Shown piece by piece: positions 54,610 through 64,000 of a stretch of 64,000 bases of DNA. The notes below the pieces were generated by a model. It was not told the DNA's origin, did no database searches, and saw nothing but the letters and a program-made list of their open reading frames with translations. The position numbers and the translations under genes were made by a program. The stretch is from the NCBI RefSeq assembly GCF_902635505.1, contig NC_045430.1, forward strand, positions 274,532,681 to 274,596,680, in the 5' to 3' direction. Source of the DNA: Sarcophilus harrisii. Lineage: Eukaryota > Chordata > Mammalia > Dasyuromorphia > Dasyuridae. Each line of letters opens with the position of its first letter. Within the stretch, counting starts at the first letter, position 1.

Positions 54610-55660
54610 CCTTTTTAAAGTTTTTTTTTTTAATTTTCAAAACACATGCATCGATAGCCTTCAACATTAACCTCTGCAAAACCTTGTTTCAAATTTTTTC
54701 TCCCTCCCTTCCCCAGACAGCAAGTAATCCAATACATGGTAAATATGTGCAATTCTTCTATAGATATTTCCACAATTATCATGCTGCACAAGAAAAATCT
54801 GATCAGAAAGAAAAAAAAAGAAAAAACAAAATACAAGTAAATAACAATAAAAAATGAAAATACTAATGTTGAGGTGTAGACCACATATTGAGGTCTAGAT
54901 TTGGGGTACCTAAATTAAATTAGGGTTTAGTTAAGGTCTAGTGGCAGGTTTGGGGTACAGGGAGTCAAACAGAATCCCCTGCAACCCCCTTGGATTCGGC
55001 GCAAGGATATGGCGGTAAATGAGGTCTAGTAGCGGTGTGAATTCCCAATAAAAGCATTTATTGGCCCGGAGAGCTAGATTGATAAAAGAAGTTTATTATT
55101 GAGTTTAGGAGTAGGAGATAGGTGAAGGTAGAGACAAGGAGGGCACTGGACAGAGGGTCCAGTGGACAGAGGGTCCTCACATGGCGACCATGTTTGGAAT
55201 CTCTGCAAAGAGGGGTTCTCAGCGTGGCCCTTTTAAGTCGGAGACTTAGCTCGAGGGGCTTTGGGGTGTAGCCCCAAAGTTGGCTCAGATCCGGGTGGGG
55301 CTGGGACAGGTCCGGATCTTCTATTGGAATTCAAAGGGACCAGGATTTGTGAGTCAAAGGATAATTTACATTAACTGGGGGGGGGGGGGGGTTGGGAATC
55401 AAAGATTGGAATCTTTCCCACATCACTATGTTGTGATCCACACTCAGTCCCCACAGTCCTCTCTCTGGGTGCAGACGGCTCTCCCCATCACAAGACCATT
55501 GGAACTGGCCTGAATCACCTTGTTATTGAAAAGAGCCAAGTCGGTCAGAATTGATTACCGCATAATCTTGTTATAGTGTACAATGTTCTTTTGGTTCTAC
55601 TCACTTCATCCAGCAGCAGCTCACGTAGGTCTCTTCAGGACTTTCTGAAATCATCCCCTT
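54610..55660 (-). mobile_element. L1 3' region split by an LTR
   Basis: The left part (54610-54869) reads CCTCTGCAAAACCTTGTTTC, CAGACAGCAAGTAATCC and CATGGTAAATATGTGC. The right part (55426-55660) resumes CTATGTTGTGATCCACACTC, GGAACTGGCCTGAATCACC and TTGGTTCTACTCACTTCATC. Joined text follows the marsupial L1 order; the 556-base element between is foreign. Confidence 0.78.
54870..55425 (+). mobile_element. Solo-LTR-like element (fossil endogenous retrovirus type)
   Basis: A 556-base insertion with TG start and CA end, an AATAAA at 55047-55052, and short near-identical flanks of the L1 target (CTATGT type). No internal retroviral region is present, so it looks like a lone LTR left by recombination. 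It must be younger than the L1 it splits. Class is not assigned. Confidence 0.58.
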
Positions 55661-56213
55661 TTCCTTCATATCTCTATGGGACAGGACAAGACTTCTGATT
55701 CCCACAGTATGACAAAAGCAGGTTTGGGGAGGCAGTGATTTAGTAAGAGGCTGATCCTTCTTTTAATTTGTCTTCTGGCTCCAGTTACAGTACATGACAC
55801 CACAGTCTTTTCCTTTCCTTTAGAAAGTGATTGGTTATTAGTTATTAATCTTAAGTTCATCTGAGAACAACCATTTGAATAAAACCCAATAGCTCTCTGT
55901 TCCAAAACAAAGAAACCAAAAGGTTCGGACTTACTCAGAATATATTTACTATAGAGATTATTAAACACTGGAAACACAGTGATATTTATGCATCCACCTA
56001 CTGTGATTTCAGAGGTACAAAAATAATTTTAATATCAGTGTTACTACCAATACTAATTACCATTACCATGGCAACTTTGAAAAGATATGTGTGTACAAAC
56101 ATATACACATATAACAGATATATATACACATAAAAACATTACATAGAAGTAATAGTCATAGATATCCATACTATATTAAAAATGAACATTGGACACTAAG
56201 GTATTGCTAGGAT

Positions 56214-56425
56214 TCATTTTTTCTTTTTTTAAAGGTAAAGAGTATTTTATTTTTGTAATTATGTGTAAAGACAATTTTAACTTATATTTTTCATAAAATT
56301 TTAAATTCCAAATTTTTTCTCTCCCTCCCTCCTCCTCATCCCTTCTCCCTAAGACAATAATCAATTTGATTTAGAGTATATATATGCAATCATATTAATA
56401 TTTTTCTTGAGAGCAACTTTTTTAA
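56214..56425 (-). mobile_element. L1 3' region (third L1 family)
   Basis: GTAATTATGTGTAAAGACAA, TTTTAAATTCCAAATTTTTTC, CTCCCTCCCTCCTCCTC and ATGCAATCATATTAATATTT are the reverse of another L1 3' end type. Confidence 0.65.
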
Positions 56426-56854
56426 AAGTCATTATCAGAATAGTATTGTTAGGGAAGTGTAGCAAGGGATTACCCCTGGTCCACCATGGGAACAGTTACT
56501 GGCATTCATCGGTTCCGTTCCTTCCCCTTCCTCTCATTTGGGAAACTTTGAGAAGAAATCTAGGATGATTTGCAGAGAAGGAGGGACAGATGGAAAGAGC
56601 AGAAATGTTTCTCTGAATCCCAGAAAGTCCAGTACTCTTGTGAACAAGAGCCTGAGTGCTGGAGGAGAAAGGAGATAAACTCTCTGTGAGCTTACTGACA
56701 GTAGAGGCCTAATTGCTCAACTCCAGAGGCCTTCCCGCAGTCACTCGAGATCTTTGTAGCAAAGAAAGGTGCTCTTGTTCCTGAAGGTATGAAGCTGTCA
56801 TAAATCCTCATCTGAGGCTCTGGGTAATCATAGACTAATAGAACAACAGACTCT

Positions 56855-57170
56855 TAGGATTGAAATGGGCCCCAGAAGCTTTCTAGTTCAACTTAGAACC
56901 AAAAAGGAATTGCTACTCTGATATATCCAGCGTCCAATATCTGTTTGTCAACTTCCATTTAAGACGATGTTCCTCCCTAAGCTACCTCCTAACTAACCCA
57001 TCCCATGCTGATATAACTCTAGTTCTTGGAAATTCTTTCCCTTGACATCAAGTTTGTTTGTTCTGGCAAATTTGCAAATGGCCACCACTTCTGGTTCTCT
57101 CCTCAGAGACTAAATAGGTCACCTCTGTCCATTTTTCACAGATACTGAGAGAGCTATAATTTCTTAGCCA
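56855..57170 (-). mobile_element. CR1/L3-type fragment
   Basis: GACTCTTAGGATTGAAATGG, TTTCTAGTTCAACTTAG, CTTGGAAATTCTTTCCCTTG and ACATCAAGTTTGTTTG in reversed order. Confidence 0.58.
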
Positions 57171-57174
57171 GCTG

Positions 57175-58890
57175 CTAAGAATGAATCCATAGAGAAAAGG
57201 ACACATGAAAAAAGAAAAGCATAATATGCTGATGGAGAGTCAAATAGTGAAGTACAGGAAAACAGAGCTGAGGAGAATGAGGGGGGAGAAGAGCCCAGGA
57301 TACCTGATGGAAACAAAAAAGAACAACAGGAGGGAATCAATGGGGCAGCATCAGCAGGAGAGCAGCGAGTGAAAAAACAATGTCAAACAGCACTTAGGTA
57401 GAGAAATGAGTTTTGCCCTCCCTGGCTGACTAAGATAGTACCGTAGGCCACAGGGACAATACATGTTGCATAGTAGATATCAAGAGGGGAAAAAAAAACT
57501 TAACTCTTGATTCTGTGTGGCTCAGTTCTTTGTTATTTGCTGCTTATGTAAAATTGTTCTTTTTGAATGCATGTGAGCCTGAATGCTTGTAAAGGGAGCT
57601 GATGGCCACCCCTAGGGTAATGTCAGACACTGACATTTCCAGGTCTCATGCAAAAAGGTCATTAACATGACAGGACCCCAAAGTGAACTCAGGCCCTTTG
57701 TGACACAAAGGACCCAAAGGCACTGCCAAAGCACAACCGGAAATTTTAGCACCTGGTTCAAGCAATACAAATATGTCTGGGGTGAGGAGCAATTAATTTT
57801 GCAATTCATGGTGTGGAAACAATTCAAGAAGCAATTGAGATAAATTGGGAATTAGTTGTAACAGTATTTTACAGATGGGCATGATTAATAAGGCTTAAGC
57901 TGGTAACTTCCCATTTTAACTATTCTTATATTCCCAAGAATAAAGGCATAATAATACTCTTACTATTTGTGGATCCACTTTGTGAATATTCTATTGTGGT
58001 CAAATTGTTCAGCTAGCTGTTCCCGGCAGGACATAAGCTCCTTGAAGTCAGAGACTATTTCATTTTTCTCTTTGTGCTAGCACTTATCAAATAATAATAT
58101 TAATAATTAAAATTGGAAAACATTTTTAATATCTGATGGTATACTGAATATGCAGACTCTCCAACCTACATATATTGAAAAGCTCTCAAAATCTAGAAGC
58201 CAAGCAAAAGAATAGGAATAGGGATGTGTGGGAATAGGATGAGGTCCGCCCTGTCCCCGTCATCCTCCCTGCTACTGAGTCACCCAAAAGATGTCTTCAG
58301 TGAACCTACAAAAGCTGAACTTTCATTCTAATAATTTTATTTAGCTACAAGCACATATTTTGTTCACATGTGCAAACACCCCACTGAACATTAAATGTAA
58401 AAAGACTAAAACTCGTCTCAGAAAGAAATACAAGATGGATGCTTGAGAACCATTCTGAGAGCATGTTTGTGTAACTGAGTGGAATTACAAAGCACTCCCT
58501 GAACTAATGGCTCCTTCCTCTGGTATCTGATCTCCTCTGACTGGCCCTGTGCATGGATGGGTAAAACTAGGTGCATTTGCAGCTCTGAATCAGCAGATAT
58601 CCCTAAGTCTCCATGTTTGACTTCTGGTTTCTAGTACTAGTCGCAAATTCTCTCCAAATTATACTAAGAATTCTCATTAATAAAGTTGTACAAAAGTCAG
58701 TTTCCATACAGCACCCGAACTCAGGAAGTAAGAATAGGAAAAAACTTAAATCAGACTCTAAAATCCCCTTTACTTCTCTTATGAGGGGGGCTGGAGCCCT
58801 GAAGTTCTCCAAAAAAAATTGTAATAAAAAAGAAAGAAAATAAGAAACCATCTCATGAATGGAGGCAGGAAGATTAGAAAGTGAGTAGCC
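57175..58890. other. Mostly unassigned sequence
   Basis: Nothing gene-like. An L2 3' end is visible at about 58020-58100 (GACATAAGCTCCTTGAAGTC, GCTAGCACTTATCAAATAA). Confidence 0.4.
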
Positions 58891-58894
58891 TTGT

Positions 58895-59015
58895 AGTTAG
58901 GACATTTAAAGCTGGAAGGGACCTCAGGGGCCATCTGGGTCATTTTTCTCTTTTTACAAATGAAGAAACTGAGACACAGAGGAATAGATTTGGGCAAAAT
59001 CACACCAAGCAGCAC
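58895..59015 (-). mobile_element. MIR3-like SINE fragment
   Basis: TTTAAAGCTGGAAGGGACCT, CTTTTTACAAATGAAGAAACTG. Confidence 0.65.
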
Positions 59016-59164
59016 CAGCTCCCAGCCCCCAAATGTACTTTCACAAATTCCCAGTTACTCCATAAGCAATTGCAAGATGACTCTTTTTAATACTCTTAGC
59101 CTCCTTTAACATTGAGTGAGAAATGATTGCATTGTTTCTGAATTTATATCTTTTAAGGGGTGTG

Positions 59165-59199
59165 TTGTGTGTGTGTGAGAGAGAGACAGAGAGGGAGAC

Positions 59200-59254
<55 letters not shown>

Positions 59255-59322
59255 AAGAGACAGAGACAGAGACAGAGAAACAGAGACAGAGACAGACAGA
59301 CAAGAGATAGAGACAGAGACAA
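59165..59322. repeat. GA-rich microsatellite
   Basis: (GA)n with CAGAGA hexamers; a pure GA stretch lies at about 59211-59250. Overlapping Arg/Glu-rich and Ser/Leu-rich open frames are artefacts of it. Confidence 0.95.
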
Positions 59323-59629
59323 TGGGAGTTTGGAAGAGAGTACTGTATGATTCCTGTCAAGTTAATTTAAAAAAGCTTCCACCCCAGCAGGGATGAAGGA
59401 AACGTTTGCTCGGAGAATTTTAGAAGAAAAATGACTAAATAATTACTGTTAAGAGCCCTGTCCAGCTCCAGGGGACAGGAAGAGAAACTTCCTCAGCTAT
59501 GTCTCCATTTCAGGCCAGTGACCTTACAAAACCTGGAAGAGACTGGATCTAAATTGTTGAGAAGTTGTGGGTTCATTTCTGCCTCTATCTAAGTTGTCGA
59601 GGAGGAGGAAGAGTGAGGGAAAGTCAAGT

Positions 59630-59750
59630 GCTAGATTTAGAGCCAGACAGTATGAGCTCAGATCTTATCCATTGCTTACATGTTGGGCCAGTCACTTCCC
59701 CGTTGGGACCTCAGTTCCCCTCAGTGATTCTAAGCCAGGATCCATCAGTT
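59630..59750 (+). mobile_element. MIR-type SINE
   Basis: TTTAGAGCCAGACAGTATGAG and TGTTGGGCCAGTCACTTCCC. Confidence 0.6.
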
Positions 59751-59879
59751 TTGCAAGGCTTTCCTCCCCTCAAAGTAGCCTTTTTCTTTTCTTTTTTGTC
59801 CTGGCAAGAAGTTAGTGATCACATTTAAAAAAAAAAAAAAGTTGCATTACTTCTTATGCAATAAGATAGAATCACCTCA

Positions 59880-60010
59880 GAACCTAATCAATTAACAAGT
59901 ATTTATCAGATCCTCATTCTGCCCCAGGACTTGCACTAAGGATACAAAGCAAAATGAAACTTTTTTTTTTTTTTTTACCTCAAGCAACTTATGTTCTGAT
60001 GAGGGAAACA
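59880..60010 (-). mobile_element. L2 3' end
   Basis: TCAATTAACAAGTATTTATC, CCAGGACTTGCACTAAGGAT, CTCAAGCAACTTATGTTCTG. Confidence 0.68.
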
Positions 60011-60021
60011 ACATATACATA

Positions 60022-60285
60022 TAGTTGTTGCTCAGTCGTTTTCAGTCAAAGCCAATTCTCCATGATCCCAAGTGGTGTTTTCTAGGCAAAGATACTGGAA
60101 TGAGTCACCATTTCCTTCTCCAGATCACTTAACAGATAAAGAAACTGAGGCAAACAGGGTGGAGCCACTGCCCAGGGTCACACAATTAGTAAGAATTCGA
60201 GGCTGGATTTGAACTCAGGAAGATGAGTTTTCCTGCTTCCAGGCCTGGTACCGCATCCAATGCATCATCTCGCTGGCCCTGTACC
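60022..60285 (-). mobile_element. SINE with RTE-like tail
   Basis: GTTGTTGCTCAGTCGTTTTC, CACCATTTCCTTCTCCAG, GAAACTGAGGCAAACAGGGTG and CCAATGCATCATCTCGCTGG. Confidence 0.85.
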
Positions 60286-60334
60286 TAGGAAAGCATATAT
60301 AAAAACAGACACAGGCACAAAATAATAAGAATAC

Positions 60335-60450
60335 AAGGAAACAAGTATTGGGTTTGGACTCCATGGTTTGGGGATTGAATTCTGGCTCTATTACATATTC
60401 CCAGAGTCTTCTGGGGCAAATCATTTCTCATCTCTAAGCAAGTTTGTTCA
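60335..60450 (+). mobile_element. MIR-type SINE
   Basis: GGTTTGGACTCCATGG, TTGAATTCTGGCTCTATTAC and AAATCATTTCTCATCTCTAAG. Confidence 0.6.
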
Positions 60451-60479
60451 ATTAAAAAAAGCTGGGCTCTGCCTTTGTT

Positions 60480-60905
60480 CACTAAGAGCCAGTCAAGTGC
60501 TCCGAGCAACATCCTCAGTGGTAAAGTGGGCACCATGGAGTAGGAAGTGGCAAATCACTCCAGGATCTTTGCTAAGAAAAACCCTGTTCAGTGCTGGCAC
60601 GCTATGCTCCACAGACAGGGTCATGAAGAGTCGGATGTAACTCAATGCCTGAACAAAAATAAAAGTGAACAGTGTCGGTTTTGAAGTCAGTAGAAACCTG
60701 GATTCAAATCTTGCTTCAGACATGCAATCTTTTGGAGATTCTGAACAAGTCATTTTTTAAAAAACCTTTCTCAACCTCAGTTTATTCTTCAGTATAATGG
60801 GACCAGATAGCACATAATCTCTCTGGATTTATTTAAGGATCAAATAAGAGAGCATGAATTAAGTACTTTGCATACATTAAGGTGCATGTCAGTGTCAGTT
60901 TTCAT
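60480..60905 (+). mobile_element. RTE-tailed SINE followed by MIR
   Basis: GAGTAGGAAGTGGCAAATCAC, GGGTCATGAAGAGTCGGATG (60480-60660), then CCTGGATTCAAATCTTGCTTC, CTCAACCTCAGTTTATTCTTC and TAAGTACTTTGCATACATTAAGG (60665-60905). Confidence 0.7.
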
Positions 60906-60909
60906 GATT

Positions 60910-61725
60910 ACAAACATAGACTGAAGTTCATTACTGAAACAATCCTATAAAGGCTGCCTTTGCACTTTCAGAGAGTCCCAGAAAGTCAGGCTTTAGCTTG
61001 TTCCCCCAGAGGAAGGTCCTTTAGGAAAGAAATGTCTCCAAGCTGAGCAGAGATGGCCTCAGAGCGGAAGGGAAATGAGAACTTCCCTTTGAATGTCAGA
61101 GCTGGGGCAGAGGCAGCAAGTGCTGGTTTGTTCTTCTGGCACCAGGACTGAATCTCAGAGTGATTCTGCATCTGCTGTGCTAAAAATGTTTTTTGCATCA
61201 AATGTCCCTGTCATCCCCGGCAATAATAAAGGTTAACTTTATTTAACCTTTCCAGGAACAAATGATAAGTGAGCAAGGGATTTGGTTCTTCCTCGTCTAC
61301 CCAACCTACCTTGTCACAGAGCAATTGAATTTCAATTCTCTTTTACTCAAACTCTTGCCATAGCTGTTAATCGGCTGAGGTATACAGAAGGGGATTAATA
61401 ATTGCATTGTAGACTGCTTACTTAGTCTTTGTACAAAATCTTTTCCTGGATCCCAATATAAAAGAAATGGCATGTAAGAGATTTGAGGCCATTGCAATGT
61501 GCTCATTCAGAAGGGAACATCCCAGATTCACCAATAAAGCAAAATAATCAGGATGTACCCTGAGATCTTTCCCCACAATGGAAAAACTAGTGCTTAAAAT
61601 GTTCTTAAGAAACAGAAACCAAAGCCAAAAGCTGAATGCTCAATCTTCTCTACCTTTCTGTACAACCAGTTCTTTCCGATTTCCCATTCATCTTCTTTAA
61701 ATACACCCAACTTGTATGATTTCCA
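60910..61725. other. Unassigned sequence
   Basis: No gene or repeat recognised. Confidence 0.35.
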
Positions 61726-61729
61726 ATTA

Positions 61730-62090
61730 AATTAGATCCAGTAAGCATTTATTAAGTGCCTACTGTATGCAAGGTACTGTATTAGGCACTGAGGATACAA
61801 AAGTAAAATTGAAACTAGTCCTTGATCTCCAAGAATTCACTCTCTATGCAGAGGATGGAGATGGGGGCAGAGTTTGGAGGCGAGACTGATACTACCCATC
61901 AACAGATAAGTACATACATGTCCATTTAAGAGCAAGAAGGCTTCCTATAGGCAACAGCAAGCTAAGCTGGATCTTGGAGGATGCTGAGGATTCTCTGAGA
62001 CAGAAATGAGGAGGATGTGCATTCTCTCTGAGCAGGAAGAACAGCTGGTGGAAAGGCATGGAGGGGGAAGATGGAGGGCCAATTTTGGGA
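61730..62090 (-). mobile_element. L2 3' region
   Basis: AAGCATTTATTAAGTGCCTAC, AAGGTACTGTATTAGGCACTG, then the inner block GGATCTTGGAGGATGC and GAAAGGCATGGAGGGGG in reversed L2 order over 360 bases. Confidence 0.75.
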
Positions 62091-62099
62091 AACAGCATG

Positions 62100-62615
62100 G
62101 CGGCTCTTCATCCTCGAGTCCCTCCATATTTTCCTTCTTTACCAGACTAAGGAAAGTTTTTTTTTTTTAGCAACTTTTGTTTTAATCCATTCATTCCCAC
62201 TTATTTGCTTCCTTATTTTTAATGTCTTTTTCTATGTGATTGATTTCATGACCATTAATTTATTTAAAGTTCAAGGGACTTAACAGTAACTCTGAATCAG
62301 ACAAAAGGGTTTCAGTTTTTTTATTCCACCTCCACATGAAAGATACTCTATCATGGAACCTTCTGAAGCACTCTTACTCCTGTGTAAGAGTTTTATTCTT
62401 GTCATGAGTAAGCTCCTACTCACTTACTCTTGTCATGAAGTTCTCTGAACATCAGTTTTCTTATCTGTAGAAAGGGAATAATAGTGATTATCCTTCCTGA
62501 TTCCAATCAGGAGATCAGCTCTAACCCTAGAGAATGCAGCTTCAATCACACAATGAGGCTGGAAGTGAGAAGTTAAGTGTGAAGAAACAAACATCAGTGA
62601 CAACTGATGACAAAT
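62100..62615. other. Unassigned sequence
   Basis: Nothing recognised. A sense L2 3' end follows at about 62625-62760 (ATGTTCCTTGAGGGCAGAGG). Confidence 0.35.
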
Positions 62616-62940
62616 AATTCAGCCCTCATGTTCCTTGAGGGCAGAGGTTATTTCTTTTTTTTCTTGTCTTGTCTTTATATACCCTGTTTCTATCATAGTG
62701 CCTGAAAAATCATGCATACCTCATACATTTCTGGAAGATAAATAAATAGCTCAGAAATATAAACATCTTCTCCTTTTTGGTATAGAGCACACCTTAGTTT
62801 CTTTGTTTTTAATTTGTTTGCAATAAGAACTACTGAAAAGGAAAGCTTCTAGGACTTTATTTCTCATGCTACTTGGAGCCCAAAGACCATCACTCAATGA
62901 GAGAAATTTCAGTGAGTACTTCTCTTAGAAGACTATACAT

Positions 62941-63623
62941 CTGTTGCAAAAATGTTTGTGGCAGCCCTTTTTGTAATGGCTAGAAACTGGAAATTGAATG
63001 GATGCTCATCAATGGAAAATGGATGAGTAAATTGGGATATATGAATGTTATGGAATATTATTGTTCTGTGAGAAATGACCAGCAGGATGAATAGAGAGAC
63101 TTGGACAGACTTACATGAACTGATGCTAAGTGAAATGAGCAGGACTAAGAGATTATTATACACTTCAACAACAATACTGTGTGAGGATGTATTCTGATGG
63201 ACATGGCCCTCTTCAACAATGAGATGATCCAAATCAGTTCCAATTGTTCAGTAATGAAGAGAATCAGCTACACCCAGAGAGAGAACCATGGGAACTGAGT
63301 GTGGACCACTACATAGCATTTCTACTCCTTCTGTTATTGTCCGCTTGCATTTTTGTTTTCTTTCTCAGGTTATTTTTACCTTATTTCTAAATCTGATTTT
63401 TCTTGTACAGCAAGATGACTATAAATATGTAAACATGTATTGTATTTAGCATATATTTTAATATATTTAACATGCATTGGGCTACCTGCCATCTAGGGGA
63501 GGGGTGGGGAGAAGGAGGGGAAAAGTTGGAACAGAAGGTTTTGCAAGGGTTAATGCTGAAAAATTACCCAGGCATATATCTTGTAAATAAAAAGCTATAA
63601 TTAAAACTAAATAAAAATAAAAA
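62941..63623 (+). mobile_element. 5'-truncated L1 with perfect target duplications
   Basis: About 680 bases of L1 3' end: GGCTAGAAACTGGAAATTG, TGTTATGGAATATTATTGTTC, TTACATGAACTGATGCTAAG, CATCTAGGGGAGGGGTGG and TTGTAAATAAAAAGCTATAA with an A-rich tail. AGAAGACTATACAT flanks it at 62927-62940 and 63624-63637. The insertion point TCTT|AGAA suits the L1 endonuclease. Confidence 0.9.
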
Positions 63624-63637
63624 AGAAGACTATACAT

Positions 63638-64000
63638 ATGGATGCACAGCGATTGAGTCATGAAGATAAGACTTTGGTGGTAGTGGTGGGATCCTCTGAA
63701 GCTCAGTCTGAAAAGGAAGCAGCTGATTCAATTGTGTTATCAGGAGCAGAAAGGATATAGCTGGGAAGTAGTCAGAGCAAAGACAATGCAAAGGGTTTCC
63801 TTGATCAAATGAGCATAACTATTCTCAAGCCAAAGCGTCTAGATGAAACCTTGGCAATCTGGGAGCCAGCTAAGCAAATGACTGCCCCTAAGAGGTGTCC
63901 ACAGATGTCCACGCAGACAAGTGAAACCAAGCAGAGAGGGAGATGCTGAGATGCTGTCTGCCCTGTCATACTGTTTTCTCATCCCTTGTGTCAGATTTCT
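63638..64000. other. Unassigned sequence at window end
   Basis: No feature recognised. Confidence 0.35.

Noticed and set aside
59041-59396. Ser/Leu-rich and Arg/Glu-rich open frames
   Set aside because: They are frames of the GA microsatellite on both strands.
1-64000. A new multi-gene system (defence, toxin, biosynthetic cluster)
   Set aside because: Only one host gene is visible, and all other long frames trace to repeats or low-complexity DNA. The most unusual biology here is the altered NPY hormone and its surroundings.

Overview
This window is marsupial nuclear DNA: one protein-coding gene set in repeat-rich intergenic and intronic sequence. The marsupial assignment rests on many copies of the ~140-bp tRNA-headed SINE ending in a 'CACTTAACCCCAATTGCC'-type tail, a second SINE with an RTE-like tail, 5'-truncated L1 elements with marsupial-style 3' ends, and old L2, CR1/L3, MIR and hAT copies. 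I think an Australian lineage is somewhat more likely than an opossum, but this is weak inference. Bacterial-style features (operons, CRISPR, IS elements) are absent.

The gene is neuropeptide Y (NPY) on the minus strand, from about 41600 down to about 30010. It has four exons: a non-coding exon 1 at about 41512-41600 in a CpG island with a TATA-like box; exon 2 at 39505-39692, with the start codon, signal peptide and nearly all of the hormone; exon 3 at 35831-35911, with the last Tyr, the Gly-Lys-Arg amidation/cleavage site and most of the C-flanking peptide; and exon 4 at 30008-30195, with the last residues, stop and 3' UTR with AATAAA. The spliced CDS is 294 nt (97 residues plus stop), the same length as human prepro-NPY. 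All splice sites are GT-AG and frames join exactly. The mature peptide is unusual: residues 18-36 are identical to human NPY, while residues 1-17 carry six substitutions, including Gly9 to Arg.

Layout. 1-30000 (3' side of NPY) is intergenic, with CR1, L2, MIR, L1, hAT and SINE copies, poly-C runs near 13.4 kb, a GATA array near 23 kb and a diverged 213-bp duplication of AT-rich unique sequence at 27.1-27.5 kb. 30000-41600 is NPY, with a nearly perfect 481-bp tandem duplication in intron 2. 41600-43100 is the upstream CpG-rich region, with a 20-bp minisatellite and a ZNF143/THAP11-type motif. 43100-64000 (5' side of NPY) is intergenic: an ACTAT pentamer array with embedded telomere-type repeats at 51.2-51.6 kb, a reverse-transcriptase fragment at 52.5 kb, an L1 split by a solo-LTR-like element at 54.6-55.7 kb, and an L1 3' end with perfect target-site duplications at 62.9-63.6 kb.

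Repeat names come from recognising family hallmarks by eye, so their ends are approximate unless a target-site duplication is given. No second gene was found.
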